Assembly: GCA_026415695.1 (NCBI GenBank)
Contig: JAOAGP010000039.1
Location: forward strand, 16,658-80,657
Length of the DNA stretch: 64,000 nt
Reading direction: 5' to 3'
Source of the DNA: Thermodesulfovibrionales bacterium
GTDB taxonomy: Bacteria; Nitrospirota; Thermodesulfovibrionia; Thermodesulfovibrionales; Dissulfurispiraceae
Shown here in pieces: positions 53,475 to 62,300 of the stretch. Position numbers and translations under genes: made by a program. Position 1 is the stretch's first letter; each line of letters starts with the position of its first letter. The notes under the pieces were generated by a model. It made no database searches and had not been told where the DNA came from. It was given only the letters and a program-made list of their open reading frames with translations.

Positions 53475-53885
53475 ATGCTACTGACAAACTTTGAGAGGTT
53501 ATTTGACCCATTCCTTGATTTTTATGAGTTCCCAAGAAGGTTTAGAGGTAGGAGACCAGATTTTCCGCCTTATAATGTATGGTTATCTGATGACAAGGCG
53601 ATAATTACTACAGAATTACCCGGAATAACCCCTTCTGATATTGACTTATCAGTGGTAGGTAAGGTTGTGACATTAAAAGGTGAGCGTAAGGCTGATGAAT
53701 TAAAGGAGGGCGAGTCATATCATAGGAGGGAAAGGTGGTATGGGAGGTTTAACAAGTCAATAGAGTTGCCCTATAACATTGAGAGTAACGGGGTAAAGGC
53801 AACATTCCAAAAAGGCATACTTACTATTGAACTACCGAGGGCAGAGGCTGAAAAGCCTAAAAAGATTGAGATAAAGACTGAATAG
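53475..53885 (+). CDS. small heat-shock protein Hsp20, copy 1
   Basis: 136 residues. Alpha-crystallin domain (about 30-125): VWLSDDKAIITTELPGITPSDIDLSVVGKVVTLKGER, RRERWYGRFNKSIELP, and GVKATFQKGILTIELPR with the GILTIxLPK-type end. The ATG has AAAGGAGG 11 bases upstream. First of three tandem hsp20 genes; all three have strong ribosome sites. Binds unfolded proteins to stop aggregation. Confidence 0.95.
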   Translation: MLLTNFERLFDPFLDFYEFPRRFRGRRPDFPPYNVWLSDDKAIITTELPGITPSDIDLSVVGKVVTLKGERKADELKEGESYHRRERWYGRFNKSIELPYNIESNGVKATFQKGILTIELPRAEAEKPKKIEIKTE

Positions 53886-53898
53886 GAGGTGATTGATA

Positions 53899-54303
53899 AT
53901 GAAAGATACTTCACAAGAGTTACAGAAAAAAGAGGCTGAAACACCTGCTGGGATTGAGCGGACAAGGGATGAGAAGTATTATTTGCCTGCGGTTGATATA
54001 ATTGAAAAGAGTGATAGTATAGTTGTGGTTGCCGATGTGCCGGGTTGTGATGAAAAGGCTGTGGATATTACACTTGAAAAAAATGTCCTAACAATTAATG
54101 GGTTGGTAAGCGAAGGTCGTATTGAAGGCATGAGGCTTGCTCTGAATGAGTATGGTGTTGGTAATTATCAAAGGCAGTTTACCCTATCTGATGAGATAGA
54201 CAGAGAGGGTATTCAGGCAAAGGTTAAAAATGGTGTTTTAACAGTAATATTACCAAAATCTTCTACCGCAAAAACAAGAAAGATTGCGGTAGTATCAGAG
54301 TAA
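53899..54303 (+). CDS. small heat-shock protein Hsp20, copy 2 (divergent)
   Basis: 134 residues from ATG 53899 (GGAGG 9 bases upstream). The alpha-crystallin pattern is kept but divergent: YYLPAVDIIEKSDSIVVVADVPGCDEKAVDITLEKNVLTING, YGVGNYQRQFTLSDEID and IQAKVKNGVLTVILPKSS. It lacks the arginine of the usual ERxYGxFxR stretch (NEYGVGNYQRQF instead). The C-terminal anchoring motif is weak. It probably forms mixed oligomers with its neighbours. Confidence 0.92.
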   Translation: MKDTSQELQKKEAETPAGIERTRDEKYYLPAVDIIEKSDSIVVVADVPGCDEKAVDITLEKNVLTINGLVSEGRIEGMRLALNEYGVGNYQRQFTLSDEIDREGIQAKVKNGVLTVILPKSSTAKTRKIAVVSE

Positions 54304-54316
54304 GGAGGTGTTAGTT

Positions 54317-54811
54317 ATGTCTATCAAGAGTCTAATCAAGAAACCATTTAGTAGGGAGTCTGTACCTGTTCAAAGGGATGACAATCCATTTCTTGCACTT
54401 CACAGGGAGATTAACTCACTGTTTGAAAACTTCTTCAAGGATTTTGATGTAACACCCTTTGGACAGAGCTTTGAGGGATTTAGTCCGAAGATTGATGTTG
54501 TGGATTCAGACAAGGATATCAAGATTACCGCAGAGTTGCCCGGCATGGATGAAAAGGACATTGATGTATCTGTGACTAAAAATGCGGTAACTATTAAGGG
54601 AGAAAAGAAGGTTGAAAAAGAGGACAAGGGTAAGGATTATTACAGGATGGAGAGGTCTTATGGTAGCTTCTGTAGGACAATACCATTACCGGTTGAGGTG
54701 AATCTCGACAAGGCAGAGGCAAAGTTTAGTAAAGGCATACTTACAATCAATCTACCAAAGACAGAGACTGCTATTAAGGAAACGAAAAAGATTGCAATAA
54801 AAGCTGAATAA
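54317..54811 (+). CDS. small heat-shock protein Hsp20, copy 3
   Basis: 164 residues from ATG 54317 (AAGGAGGT 7 bases upstream). Longer N-terminal arm with FLALHREINSLFENFFKDF, then the alpha-crystallin domain: PKIDVVDSDKDIKITAELPGMDEKDIDVSVTKNAVTIKGEK, YRMERSYGSFCRTIPLP and AEAKFSKGILTINLPKTE. This is the most canonical of the three. A perfect palindrome follows before the protease gene. Confidence 0.95.
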   Translation: MSIKSLIKKPFSRESVPVQRDDNPFLALHREINSLFENFFKDFDVTPFGQSFEGFSPKIDVVDSDKDIKITAELPGMDEKDIDVSVTKNAVTIKGEKKVEKEDKGKDYYRMERSYGSFCRTIPLPVEVNLDKAEAKFSKGILTINLPKTETAIKETKKIAIKAE

Positions 54812-54839
54812 GAGTTTTAATATAATAGTAGTTTTTAAG

Positions 54840-54859
54840 AGGAGGCTTGCAAGCCTCCT
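54840..54859. repeat. 20-base perfect palindrome between hsp20 copy 3 and htrA
   Basis: AGGAGGCTTGCAAGCCTCCT reads the same on both strands. It can form a hairpin, is followed only by TTA, and lies 28 bases after the third hsp20 gene. It may be a weak terminator or mRNA-stability element, or a REP-like repeat. Confidence 0.6.
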
Positions 54860-54882
54860 TTATCTGTCTTTGGGAGGAAGAT

Positions 54883-56346
54883 ATGCAAAGAAAAAAATTT
54901 TTATTAAGCGCCGTTTTATTTATTACCGTTGGTGTGATTGTTGGTCTTATCATCTCATCACATCTTAATATCCATTCAACAGGCTTTTCACAGGATGTGA
55001 CGATATCAAAAGAATCCATTGACATCCTCACAAAAACCAATCAGGCATTGTCTGAAGTTGCAAATGCCGTGAAGCCCTCTGTGGTAAATATCTCTTCAAC
55101 AAAAACAATCAGGACACCGGGTTTTCAAAATCCCTTCTTTAATGACCCTTTTTTCAGAAGGTTTTTTGGAGAGGAGTTCAGATTCTTTGAAAGACCTCGT
55201 GAATACAGACAATCAGGATTGGGCTCTGGCGTAATAGTTGATAAAGACGGATACATCCTGACCAACTATCATGTCATCAAAGAGGCTGATGAGATACTTG
55301 TTAAATTATCAGATAAAAGAGAGTTCAAAGGCAAGGTTATTGGCAGTGACCCAAAGACAGATATTGCTGTTATTAAGATACAGGCTGAAAAACTCCCTGT
55401 TATCAAATGGGGGGATTCAGATAAATTAAAGGTCGGGGAGATGGTTCTTGCAATAGGAAATCCCTTTGGTCTAAACCAAACGGTTACATCTGGAATAATC
55501 AGTGCTACTGGAAGGGCAAATGTTGGAATTGCCGATTATGAGGACTTTATACAGACTGATGCAGCAATAAATCCCGGAAATTCTGGAGGTGCACTTGTAA
55601 ATATCAGAGGAGAACTTGTAGGCATAAACACCGCTATTTTTAGCACCTCTGGTGGCTACATGGGTATAGGTTTTGCTATACCAAGTAATATGGTAAAGGT
55701 TGTGATGGATAACCTTATCAAAAAGGGTAAGGTTGTAAGGGGATGGTTAGGTGTATCTATACAACCAATCACACCTGATTTGGCAAAGCAGTTTGATATT
55801 AAGGATGGTAAAGGGGTATTGATTGGTGATGTGATTGAAGATAGTCCTGCTGAAAAGGCTGGTCTAAAAAGAGGTGATGTTATACTTGAGATAGATGGGA
55901 AGGAGTTTTCAGACCCGTCAGCATTAAGAAATGCAGTTGCTGCAATACCTCCCGGCAAAGAAGTTAATATAAAGATACTGCGTGAAGGTAAACAGATGAA
56001 TGTAAAGGTGACTGTTAGTGAGTTGCCAGCAGATATGCAGAAGTTTTCATCTCCTACCGAAGGGCTTTTAAAAGGGGTTCAAGTAAATGATATCACCCCT
56101 GAGATAAGACGCTCATTATCCCTGCCAAAGAGGATTAGTGGAGTGATTATTACTGACATCGCAGAAGGCAGCCCTGCAGACGGTATATTGGCAGAAAACG
56201 ATATTATCATGGAAATCAACAGGAAAAAGATTAATAATGTGAAAGACTACACAAATGCCTTAGGAACGATAAAGAAAAACCAGCCCGTGTTGATACTTGT
56301 TTATAGAAATGGCTCTACAATATACCTAACAATACCTGTAAGATAG
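54883..56346 (+). CDS. degP: DegP/HtrA-type periplasmic serine protease
   Basis: 487 residues from ATG 54883, which follows GGGAGGAAG; the frame also contains an earlier ATG at 54847 inside the palindrome, judged non-coding. N-terminal signal/anchor (about 5-25), then the trypsin-like domain with the triad in TNYHVIKEAD, KTDIAVIKI and NPGNSGGALVN. Two PDZ domains follow (about 290-375 and 395-485). It degrades or refolds damaged envelope proteins. Placement after three hsp20 genes makes a stress-proteostasis block. A Do-type name is safe; degP versus degQ is not resolved. Confidence 0.94.
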   Translation: MQRKKFLLSAVLFITVGVIVGLIISSHLNIHSTGFSQDVTISKESIDILTKTNQALSEVANAVKPSVVNISSTKTIRTPGFQNPFFNDPFFRRFFGEEFRFFERPREYRQSGLGSGVIVDKDGYILTNYHVIKEADEILVKLSDKREFKGKVIGSDPKTDIAVIKIQAEKLPVIKWGDSDKLKVGEMVLAIGNPFGLNQTVTSGIISATGRANVGIADYEDFIQTDAAINPGNSGGALVNIRGELVGINTAIFSTSGGYMGIGFAIPSNMVKVVMDNLIKKGKVVRGWLGVSIQPITPDLAKQFDIKDGKGVLIGDVIEDSPAEKAGLKRGDVILEIDGKEFSDPSALRNAVAAIPPGKEVNIKILREGKQMNVKVTVSELPADMQKFSSPTEGLLKGVQVNDITPEIRRSLSLPKRISGVIITDIAEGSPADGILAENDIIMEINRKKINNVKDYTNALGTIKKNQPVLILVYRNGSTIYLTIPVR

Positions 56347-56355
56347 ATGATTAGT

Positions 56356-56386
56356 CCATCCTCCCCTTGCCAAAGGTGGAGGATGG
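56356..56386. terminator. hairpin between htrA and the GT87-type gene
   Basis: CCATCCTCCCCTT (56356-56368) pairs with AAGG-T-GGAGGATGG (56373-56386), a stem of about 13 pairs with one bulge. It lies 10 bases after the htrA stop and just past the end of the convergent gene, so it could end transcription from both sides, although the T run is poor. It is flanked by a direct repeat GATGATTAG. Confidence 0.55.
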
Positions 56387-56454
56387 ATGATTAGACTAAA
56401 AAAAATAATCAGGTATCTCAAACCAACCCTTCTTAATAATAGCAAGAGGAAATC

Positions 56455-57633
56455 TTATTTTGATTGATATTGCTTAAATGTCTTTATTGAACCTAAAACG
56501 ATTGACAATGTGACAATGATTGCAAGGGGTTTATACCACATCCCTAAATCTGGTGCAATGGGTCTTACCATTTCAGGCAATATACCTAATGTGACACAAA
56601 TAAACATTAAAACATAAGCCTTAAATTTCAGATGTAAATCATGATATAAAAAAAGAGCTGTTATTGCTATTGGAACAGCAACGATAACATAAGTATTCAG
56701 TTCAGTCATAGGATGAAAAAGCATCAGATACCCTGAAGATAGTATCAGGAAAAACATTGTGGAATGTCTTTTACTGAGAATCCTGTTTAAATACAACCAT
56801 AAGGCAAGAGTTAATAACCCTACAAAAGCCCTTGTTATGATTGAATACAATCCTTGAAGTTTTATGCCAAATAAAGACAATAAGCCATTTATATCTGCAA
56901 AGCTCCTTGTGGGGTTCATTGATTGTGTCATCTCGTTTATTGCAGATATATACTGACTTTTTGCGTATTCATAATTTGTGAATAAAAAAGGCATTAATAG
57001 ACATATAACTGCAAAAAGGATTGTCCTTAAGACTACTTTAGAATGGGCAAATACAATAAATCCTGTTATGATTAATCCAGTTTGTTTCAGTGCCGTTAAG
57101 AAAACAAGCAAGAAAGACACAGCCCACCATCTTTTAAAAAATACAAGATATGCAATCAAAAGCAAAATGCCAGCAAACAATAGATTTGCTTGTCCATTTC
57201 TTAAAGCCCCTATGGAAGGTGTAACCACAAGCAGAGTAATGATAAAAAAGTAGTAATACCGTTGCTCATAAAAAAGTGCCTTAACAAGTAGCCAAATCCC
57301 TGTTACGAATACACCTAATGAGATCAATCTCCATACTACATCACCAAATGGTGTGCCCATCAGGTAAAAGGGGTAGTAGATAAAAACAAATTGTGGAAGA
57401 TAGTGATACTGGTATTTTTCTTTACTATAGAGGTCTTTTTGATGAAGCCAGTTATCCACTGCATTGATGTAAACAGGGACGACGGTTCTCTTAAGAGGGG
57501 CATTGATAACCAATACAGAGATAACAAGAAATGTCAAAAGCCATATTAAAAGAGCGAAGGTTAGATGTTTAATCTTGTGTTCTCCAGTTATTTGGTTTTT
57601 CTTTGCTGAGCAACTGCTGTGAAATCTGAGCAA
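56455..57633 (-). CDS. GT87/DUF2029-like membrane glycosyltransferase
   Basis: 392 residues with about ten membrane segments. The loop DNWLHQKDLYSKEKYQYHYLPQFVFIYYPFYLMG, then LRNGQANLLFAGILLL and LKQTGLI, gives the layout of the DUF2029 (GT87) polyprenyl-phosphate-mannose-dependent mannosyltransferase family. The only standard start giving the full frame is TTG 57633, which has no ribosome site. An ATT 20 codons later (57573) has GGAG 8 bases ahead and would start just before the first membrane helix. The gene is isolated and flanked by two palindromic elements. Confidence 0.78.
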   Translation of the reverse strand: MLRFHSSCSAKKNQITGEHKIKHLTFALLIWLLTFLVISVLVINAPLKRTVVPVYINAVDNWLHQKDLYSKEKYQYHYLPQFVFIYYPFYLMGTPFGDVVWRLISLGVFVTGIWLLVKALFYEQRYYYFFIITLLVVTPSIGALRNGQANLLFAGILLLIAYLVFFKRWWAVSFLLVFLTALKQTGLIITGFIVFAHSKVVLRTILFAVICLLMPFLFTNYEYAKSQYISAINEMTQSMNPTRSFADINGLLSLFGIKLQGLYSIITRAFVGLLTLALWLYLNRILSKRHSTMFFLILSSGYLMLFHPMTELNTYVIVAVPIAITALFLYHDLHLKFKAYVLMFICVTLGILPEMVRPIAPDLGMWYKPLAIIVTLSIVLGSIKTFKQYQSK

Positions 57634-57635
57634 CT
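57606..57635. repeat. 10-base direct repeat with 20-base period
   Basis: CTGAGCAACT occurs at 57606-57615 and again at 57626-57635, at the start of the GT87-type gene. A 20-base period puts both copies on the same helix face, as in some operators. It may equally be chance. Confidence 0.45.
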
Positions 57636-57690
57636 CTGTAAGGGTATCTTAAAACAACTTCTTTAATTTATGAATGTTCAAAGCATTTTT

Positions 57691-57714
57691 ACCCCCTCCT
57701 TTAAAGGAGAGGGT
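57691..57714. repeat. palindromic element between GT87-type gene and parvulin gene
   Basis: ACCCCCTCCTTTAAAGGAGAGGGT centres on the perfect palindrome CTCCTTTAAAGGAG. On the plus strand it is followed by GGGTTTTTG. It lies downstream of the minus-strand parvulin gene and could act as a terminator or a REP-like repeat. Confidence 0.5.
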
Positions 57715-57731
57715 ATGGGTTTTTGTAAAAA

Positions 57732-58643
57732 CTATTTTGTTTGCTTTGGCTCGGTCTTTTGTTCTGTTTTTGGTTTTTGTTCTTCTATTTTTTGGGTCTG
57801 TCCAAAGAGATTTACCTTTGCTAATGCATCCTTGTTTATCTCTATCTTGTATTTCTTCTTCATGTCTTCAATCAATTTGTCAAAAACTGTTCTCTGTTTT
57901 TCAACAGTTGCCTTTTGTGTGATAAATCCCTTCACCTTATCAAATTCCGCTACGGTTCCCTTCGTATCCGTTACCTTTAGAAAGTGGATCCCATCCTTTA
58001 GAGGTATAGGGTTGCTTATCTCACCTTTCTTCATCCTGAATGCAATGTTTTCTAAATCCTTGTTGAGATCTCCTTTTTTAAACACCCCCATATCTCCGCC
58101 ACTTTTAGCAGTATTTTTATCTGTTGACATCTCTTGTGCAACCTTTGAAAACTCGTCTCCCTTTTGTAGTCTTTCCATCACCTTTCTGGCTGACTGCTCA
58201 TCTTTAACGACGATTTGGCTCAATCTTACTTGGTTAGGTGTCGTAAATTCATCCTTGTGCTTTTCATAATATTCTTTGAGTTCTTCGTCAGTTGGCTTGC
58301 CAACCTTTTTCATCTCCTCTTCAAGTAGTTGGTTTATTAGTGTTATCTTTTTAAATTCCTCTACCTTTTTTATAAAATCCTCTTTTTTATCAAGCCCCCT
58401 GTGCTGTGCCTCTAAATACAATATTTCTCTCTTTACAAGTTCATCGGCAAAGCGTTCAGGACCATCACTACCAGTGAAAAACTGTTTAGCCATATCTGGA
58501 AGGGTTTCAAACTCCTTTTTTAAATCCTTTTCTGTAAGCCTCTGATTATCAATCTTTACGACATAATCGGATGACATATCAGCCTTTTTACAGGCAAAGA
58601 CTAATAAACCCAAAACCAAAACTAACACCAAAAATCTCTTCAT
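57732..58643 (-). CDS. parvulin-type peptidyl-prolyl isomerase lipoprotein
   Basis: 303 residues. Signal with lipobox VFAC (Cys18). An N-terminal helical SurA/PrsA-like region (about 25-130) precedes a parvulin domain (about 135-225): PNQVRLSQIVVKDEQSA, GGDMGVFKKGDL and IPLKDGIHFLKV. The end is a Lys/Glu/Thr/Gln-rich tail. PrsA-like foldase for exported proteins; anchored to a membrane by lipid. It is near the DegP gene but is transcribed from the other strand. Confidence 0.92.
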   Translation of the reverse strand: MKRFLVLVLVLGLLVFACKKADMSSDYVVKIDNQRLTEKDLKKEFETLPDMAKQFFTGSDGPERFADELVKREILYLEAQHRGLDKKEDFIKKVEEFKKITLINQLLEEEMKKVGKPTDEELKEYYEKHKDEFTTPNQVRLSQIVVKDEQSARKVMERLQKGDEFSKVAQEMSTDKNTAKSGGDMGVFKKGDLNKDLENIAFRMKKGEISNPIPLKDGIHFLKVTDTKGTVAEFDKVKGFITQKATVEKQRTVFDKLIEDMKKKYKIEINKDALAKVNLFGQTQKIEEQKPKTEQKTEPKQTK

Positions 58644-58689
58644 TACACTCTCCTAAATTAGAATTTTATTATATTTGATGATTTATCAG

Positions 58690-59106
58690 TTATTTACACG
58701 GTCCTAAATAAGTCCCGTTTATATTAGACCTTGATACATGCCTTGTATTGCCTTCAGTAATAATCGTTTCAGACTGGCTTTTGAATGACTTACCCATATT
58801 AGTCATTGACCCTGTTGTTTCTATTTTAGTGGCATTTTCTTGACACACCATCTTCCATTTCACAGTGTTCCCTTCAGTCTTGGTATATACAGTCTTACAA
58901 TTAGGGTTCTTTTCTTGCTCGGTTGGGATGTATTTGTCAGACTTGATGCAAGTTTGTATTGTCTGCACAGGTATTTTCATATTCACACCTTCCATCTGTG
59001 TTTCTGTCTTTATCTCCCATAAACCTGTCTGTATGCCACTTGCAAAGGCAGTTGAATAAACAGCAGCCAAGAATACTACTACTAAAATGGATAAAAAAGA
59101 TTTCAT
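58690..59106 (-). CDS. DUF3617 exported protein
   Basis: 138 residues. Signal peptide (about 1-22, ending AFAS). The body matches DUF3617: IQTGLWEIKTETQMEG, a CIKS motif, and paired cysteines (TCIKS, NCKTV, MVCQEN, GPCK) probably in disulfides. Function unknown; periplasmic location is inferred. It lies 46 bases upstream of the parvulin gene on the same strand. Confidence 0.85.
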   Translation of the reverse strand: MKSFLSILVVVFLAAVYSTAFASGIQTGLWEIKTETQMEGVNMKIPVQTIQTCIKSDKYIPTEQEKNPNCKTVYTKTEGNTVKWKMVCQENATKIETTGSMTNMGKSFKSQSETIITEGNTRHVSRSNINGTYLGPCK

Positions 59107-59115
59107 CTTATCTCC

Positions 59116-59334
59116 TTATTTGTGATTTTGCTTTTTAAACATATCAATTATCTCTTTAATCTCTGGAGAGTCCTTCGCAACGGTTCCAATCCGCTCCCCT
59201 CTAATATAATCCCCTTCATAAACATCCCAATCCCCTTGTTGATTTGCCACATACTTTTTACCATTGTATTCATAACATGTTACAAGCACATTAGAGTAAA
59301 AGGACTTTACAAGTGTTTTTAAAACCATACTCAT
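59116..59334 (-). CDS. small hypothetical protein
   Basis: 72 residues from ATG 59334, with AAAGGAGG 11 bases upstream. Contents: VLVTCYEYNGKKYVANQQGDWDVYEGDYIRGERIGTVAKDS and a C-terminal helix. No signal peptide and no recognised domain. The strong ribosome site and placement 9 bases before the DUF3617 gene support it as a real gene. Function unknown. Confidence 0.65.
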   Translation of the reverse strand: MSMVLKTLVKSFYSNVLVTCYEYNGKKYVANQQGDWDVYEGDYIRGERIGTVAKDSPEIKEIIDMFKKQNHK

Positions 59335-59366
59335 TGTGCTAAACACCTCCTTTTGTGTTTACAAGA

Positions 59367-62300
59367 TTATACACTATCAACCCAATTTTTTGCATTGGTA
59401 AATAGTTTTATCCATGGTGAGACTATCTTTGAGTTTATGATTTCGTTTGAAAATGGCAGTTGCCATGAAAGAAATGACCTTTCTGGGTGTGGCATCAAGG
59501 CTAAATGTCTTCCGTCCTTTGAGCAAAGCCCAGCGATTCCTTCTGTAGAGCCATTTGGATTAAATGGATATGTCTGGGTGATGTTGCCTTCAGTGTCTAC
59601 ATAACGAATAGGTGCAAGCCCATCCCTTAAAACTACCTGTAAGATATCTTCATCAGGGAAGTATGCCCGCCCCTCACCATGTGCAATCCACACTCCAAGG
59701 ATTGACTCCTCCATCCCTGAAAGCATTATCGCATTGCTTTTTAGTATCATCACATTTAAAAACCTTGATTCAAACCTGCCAGATACATTATGGATAAATC
59801 TTGGCTGTCTTGTATCGGCAATACCCCTATAGGGCACCCAGCCAAGCAGTGCCATCAATTGACAACCATTACATACCCCTAAACTAAATGTGTCTGTCTT
59901 GTTGTAAAATCTATCAAACTGCTCCCTTACCTTCTCATTAAACCTTATCGTGCCTGCCCAACCTTTTGCGGAATCAAGCACATCTGCATAGCTAAAACCA
60001 CCTACGAAGGCAATACCTTTAAATCTATCAAGTGTAATCTTGCCATTTAACAAATCACTCATTGTCACATCCCACGGCTCAAACCCTGCATAATAAAAGG
60101 CAGATGCCATCTCTCTATCACCATTACTGCCCTCTTCCCTGATGATAGCAACAGGTGGTTTTGCCTTTATGTTTATATTTACAGCATCATACTCAAATCT
60201 TACATCCCATTGTAAACCCTTACAATCGTAAGTGGAGTTCATTTCCTCATTTACACACTGTGGATTAGCCTGTAGCATATCAAGTCTGTATGATGTCTCC
60301 TGCCACCATGATTTAAACAAGAGCATGTCTTCTGAAATGATAGTCTCGTCATTAAGTCTAATAGTGATGTTTTTTTCAGACAATGTATTACCAATCATCT
60401 TAAATGAGACATCAAACCGCTCAAGTATAGAAACTATCTCAGCCTCGTCATCTTTTAGATACTCAAATATTAGTCCCGGTTCTTCAGAAAAGAAAAACTC
60501 AAAGGGTGATACAGTCTCCAATGTCTTTATATCAACATCAAATCCACAGTTACCGCCAAATGCCATCTCAAGAAGTGTAACAATCAACCCACCATCGCTC
60601 CTGTCATGTCCAGCCAATATTAGTCCCTCTTTAATCAAGAGTTGTATCGCATGAAATGTGTTTTTTAGTGCCTGTGGATTATCCATATCAGGTGAGATAT
60701 CACCCACCTGTTTTAGACAATGGGCAAGTATTGAGCCACCCAAACGATTTTGACCGTTTGATAAATCAACAAAAATAAGTTTGCTTATTCCGGGTTTTTT
60801 TATGTCTGGTGTGACCTTTTTAGTAATATCAGGCACAGGTGCATAGGCTGATATGACAAGTGTTGGGGGGGATTTAACGGTCTCAATACTACCATCAGGG
60901 TTTCTAACCTTTGCAGCCATAGAAAGACTATCCTTACCACCATCTACTGCAATACCAAGTGTGATCATAAATTCACCCATGGCAACTGCAGATTCATAAA
61001 GCCTTGCCCCTTCACTGTCAATCTTTGGTGCCCACATCCAATTTGCAGAGCATTTAATATCTTCAAGCCTTGTAATACCAGCCCAGACTATGTTTGTGAT
61101 TGCCTCTGTAACAGCAAGCCTTGCCATGCTTGAGGGATTGATAAGTGATTTTATTGGTTGCTCACCAATGGATATTGCACTGCCAGAAAACCGACCCTCG
61201 TGTGTAAAATGGCTCTGGCTCACCATTGCAAAGTCAGAGATGGGTAACTGTAGTGGTCCAACGCATTGTTGTTGGGCAATAAGTCCTGTAACAGACCTAT
61301 CTACTTTTTTTGTCAAAAACAATTTTGAGCATACTGATGGATGCCTTAAGACCATCTCAAGGGCCTTAATGAAAGTAATCTCCGGTGGTATCTTTAGACT
61401 ATCTGTTTGTATCACCAAGTCTTTGAGATGATAGGTCTTTGGTGGCATGTCTCCTAACACCTTTTGAAGTGGCAAGTCTTCAATTACAATGTTATCCTTT
61501 GAACTGTATAAAAATAGCCTGCCATCTCCAGTAATCTCGCCAATTACCGCAACTGGAAGCCTTTCTCTACTACAAATCTCCTTAAACTCATCTATCCTAT
61601 CAGGATTGATTAAAACGGCATCCTGCTCCTGATACTCTGCACCCCATATCTCAAGGTATGAAAGGGTCTCATCGCCTAATATGATTTTATTTATATCAAT
61701 CCTTGCACCTTCAGGATGAATTATCTCCTTAACAACATTACAGTTTCCGCCTGCACCTTGGTCGTGTATGCTAATAATTGGGTTCTTATCAGCCATCTCC
61801 ACGCACGCCCTCACAACACGATTGAGCCTTTGTTCCATCTCTGCGTCGCCACGCTGGACTGCATTAAAATCAAGTGCCTCAATGTTATCCCCTGAGATCA
61901 TGCTTGATGCAGAGCCACCTCCAATACCAATCCTGTATGCAGGGCCGCCAATCTTGACAACGAGCATACCCTTTGATGGATTGCCTTTTTCTACATGAAT
62001 ATCATCGATAAACCCCACACCACCAGTAAACATGATAGGCTTAATCCATTCCCATCTCTCACCATTATGAAGTCTTAAACCAAACGACCTACAAAAGCCT
62101 TGAATTACTGGCTCACCAAACTTGTTTCCATAATCAGATGCACCGTTACTTGCCTCAATGAGTATCCTTAATGGTGATGCAAGATTAGAGGGATAAATAA
62201 GTGAACCATGTTCCCACGGTAGAGGGTAATCAGGTATGAAGAGGTTGCCTACCGAATACCCTGCAGTGCCCGCACAGACCAAAGAACCCCTGCCTGTTGC

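Noticed and set aside
57670..58269. Plus-strand open frame of 199 codons opposite the parvulin gene
   Set aside because: The Phe/Ser/Cys-rich product is typical of the complement of a Lys/Glu-rich gene; the parvulin frame is clearly the real one.
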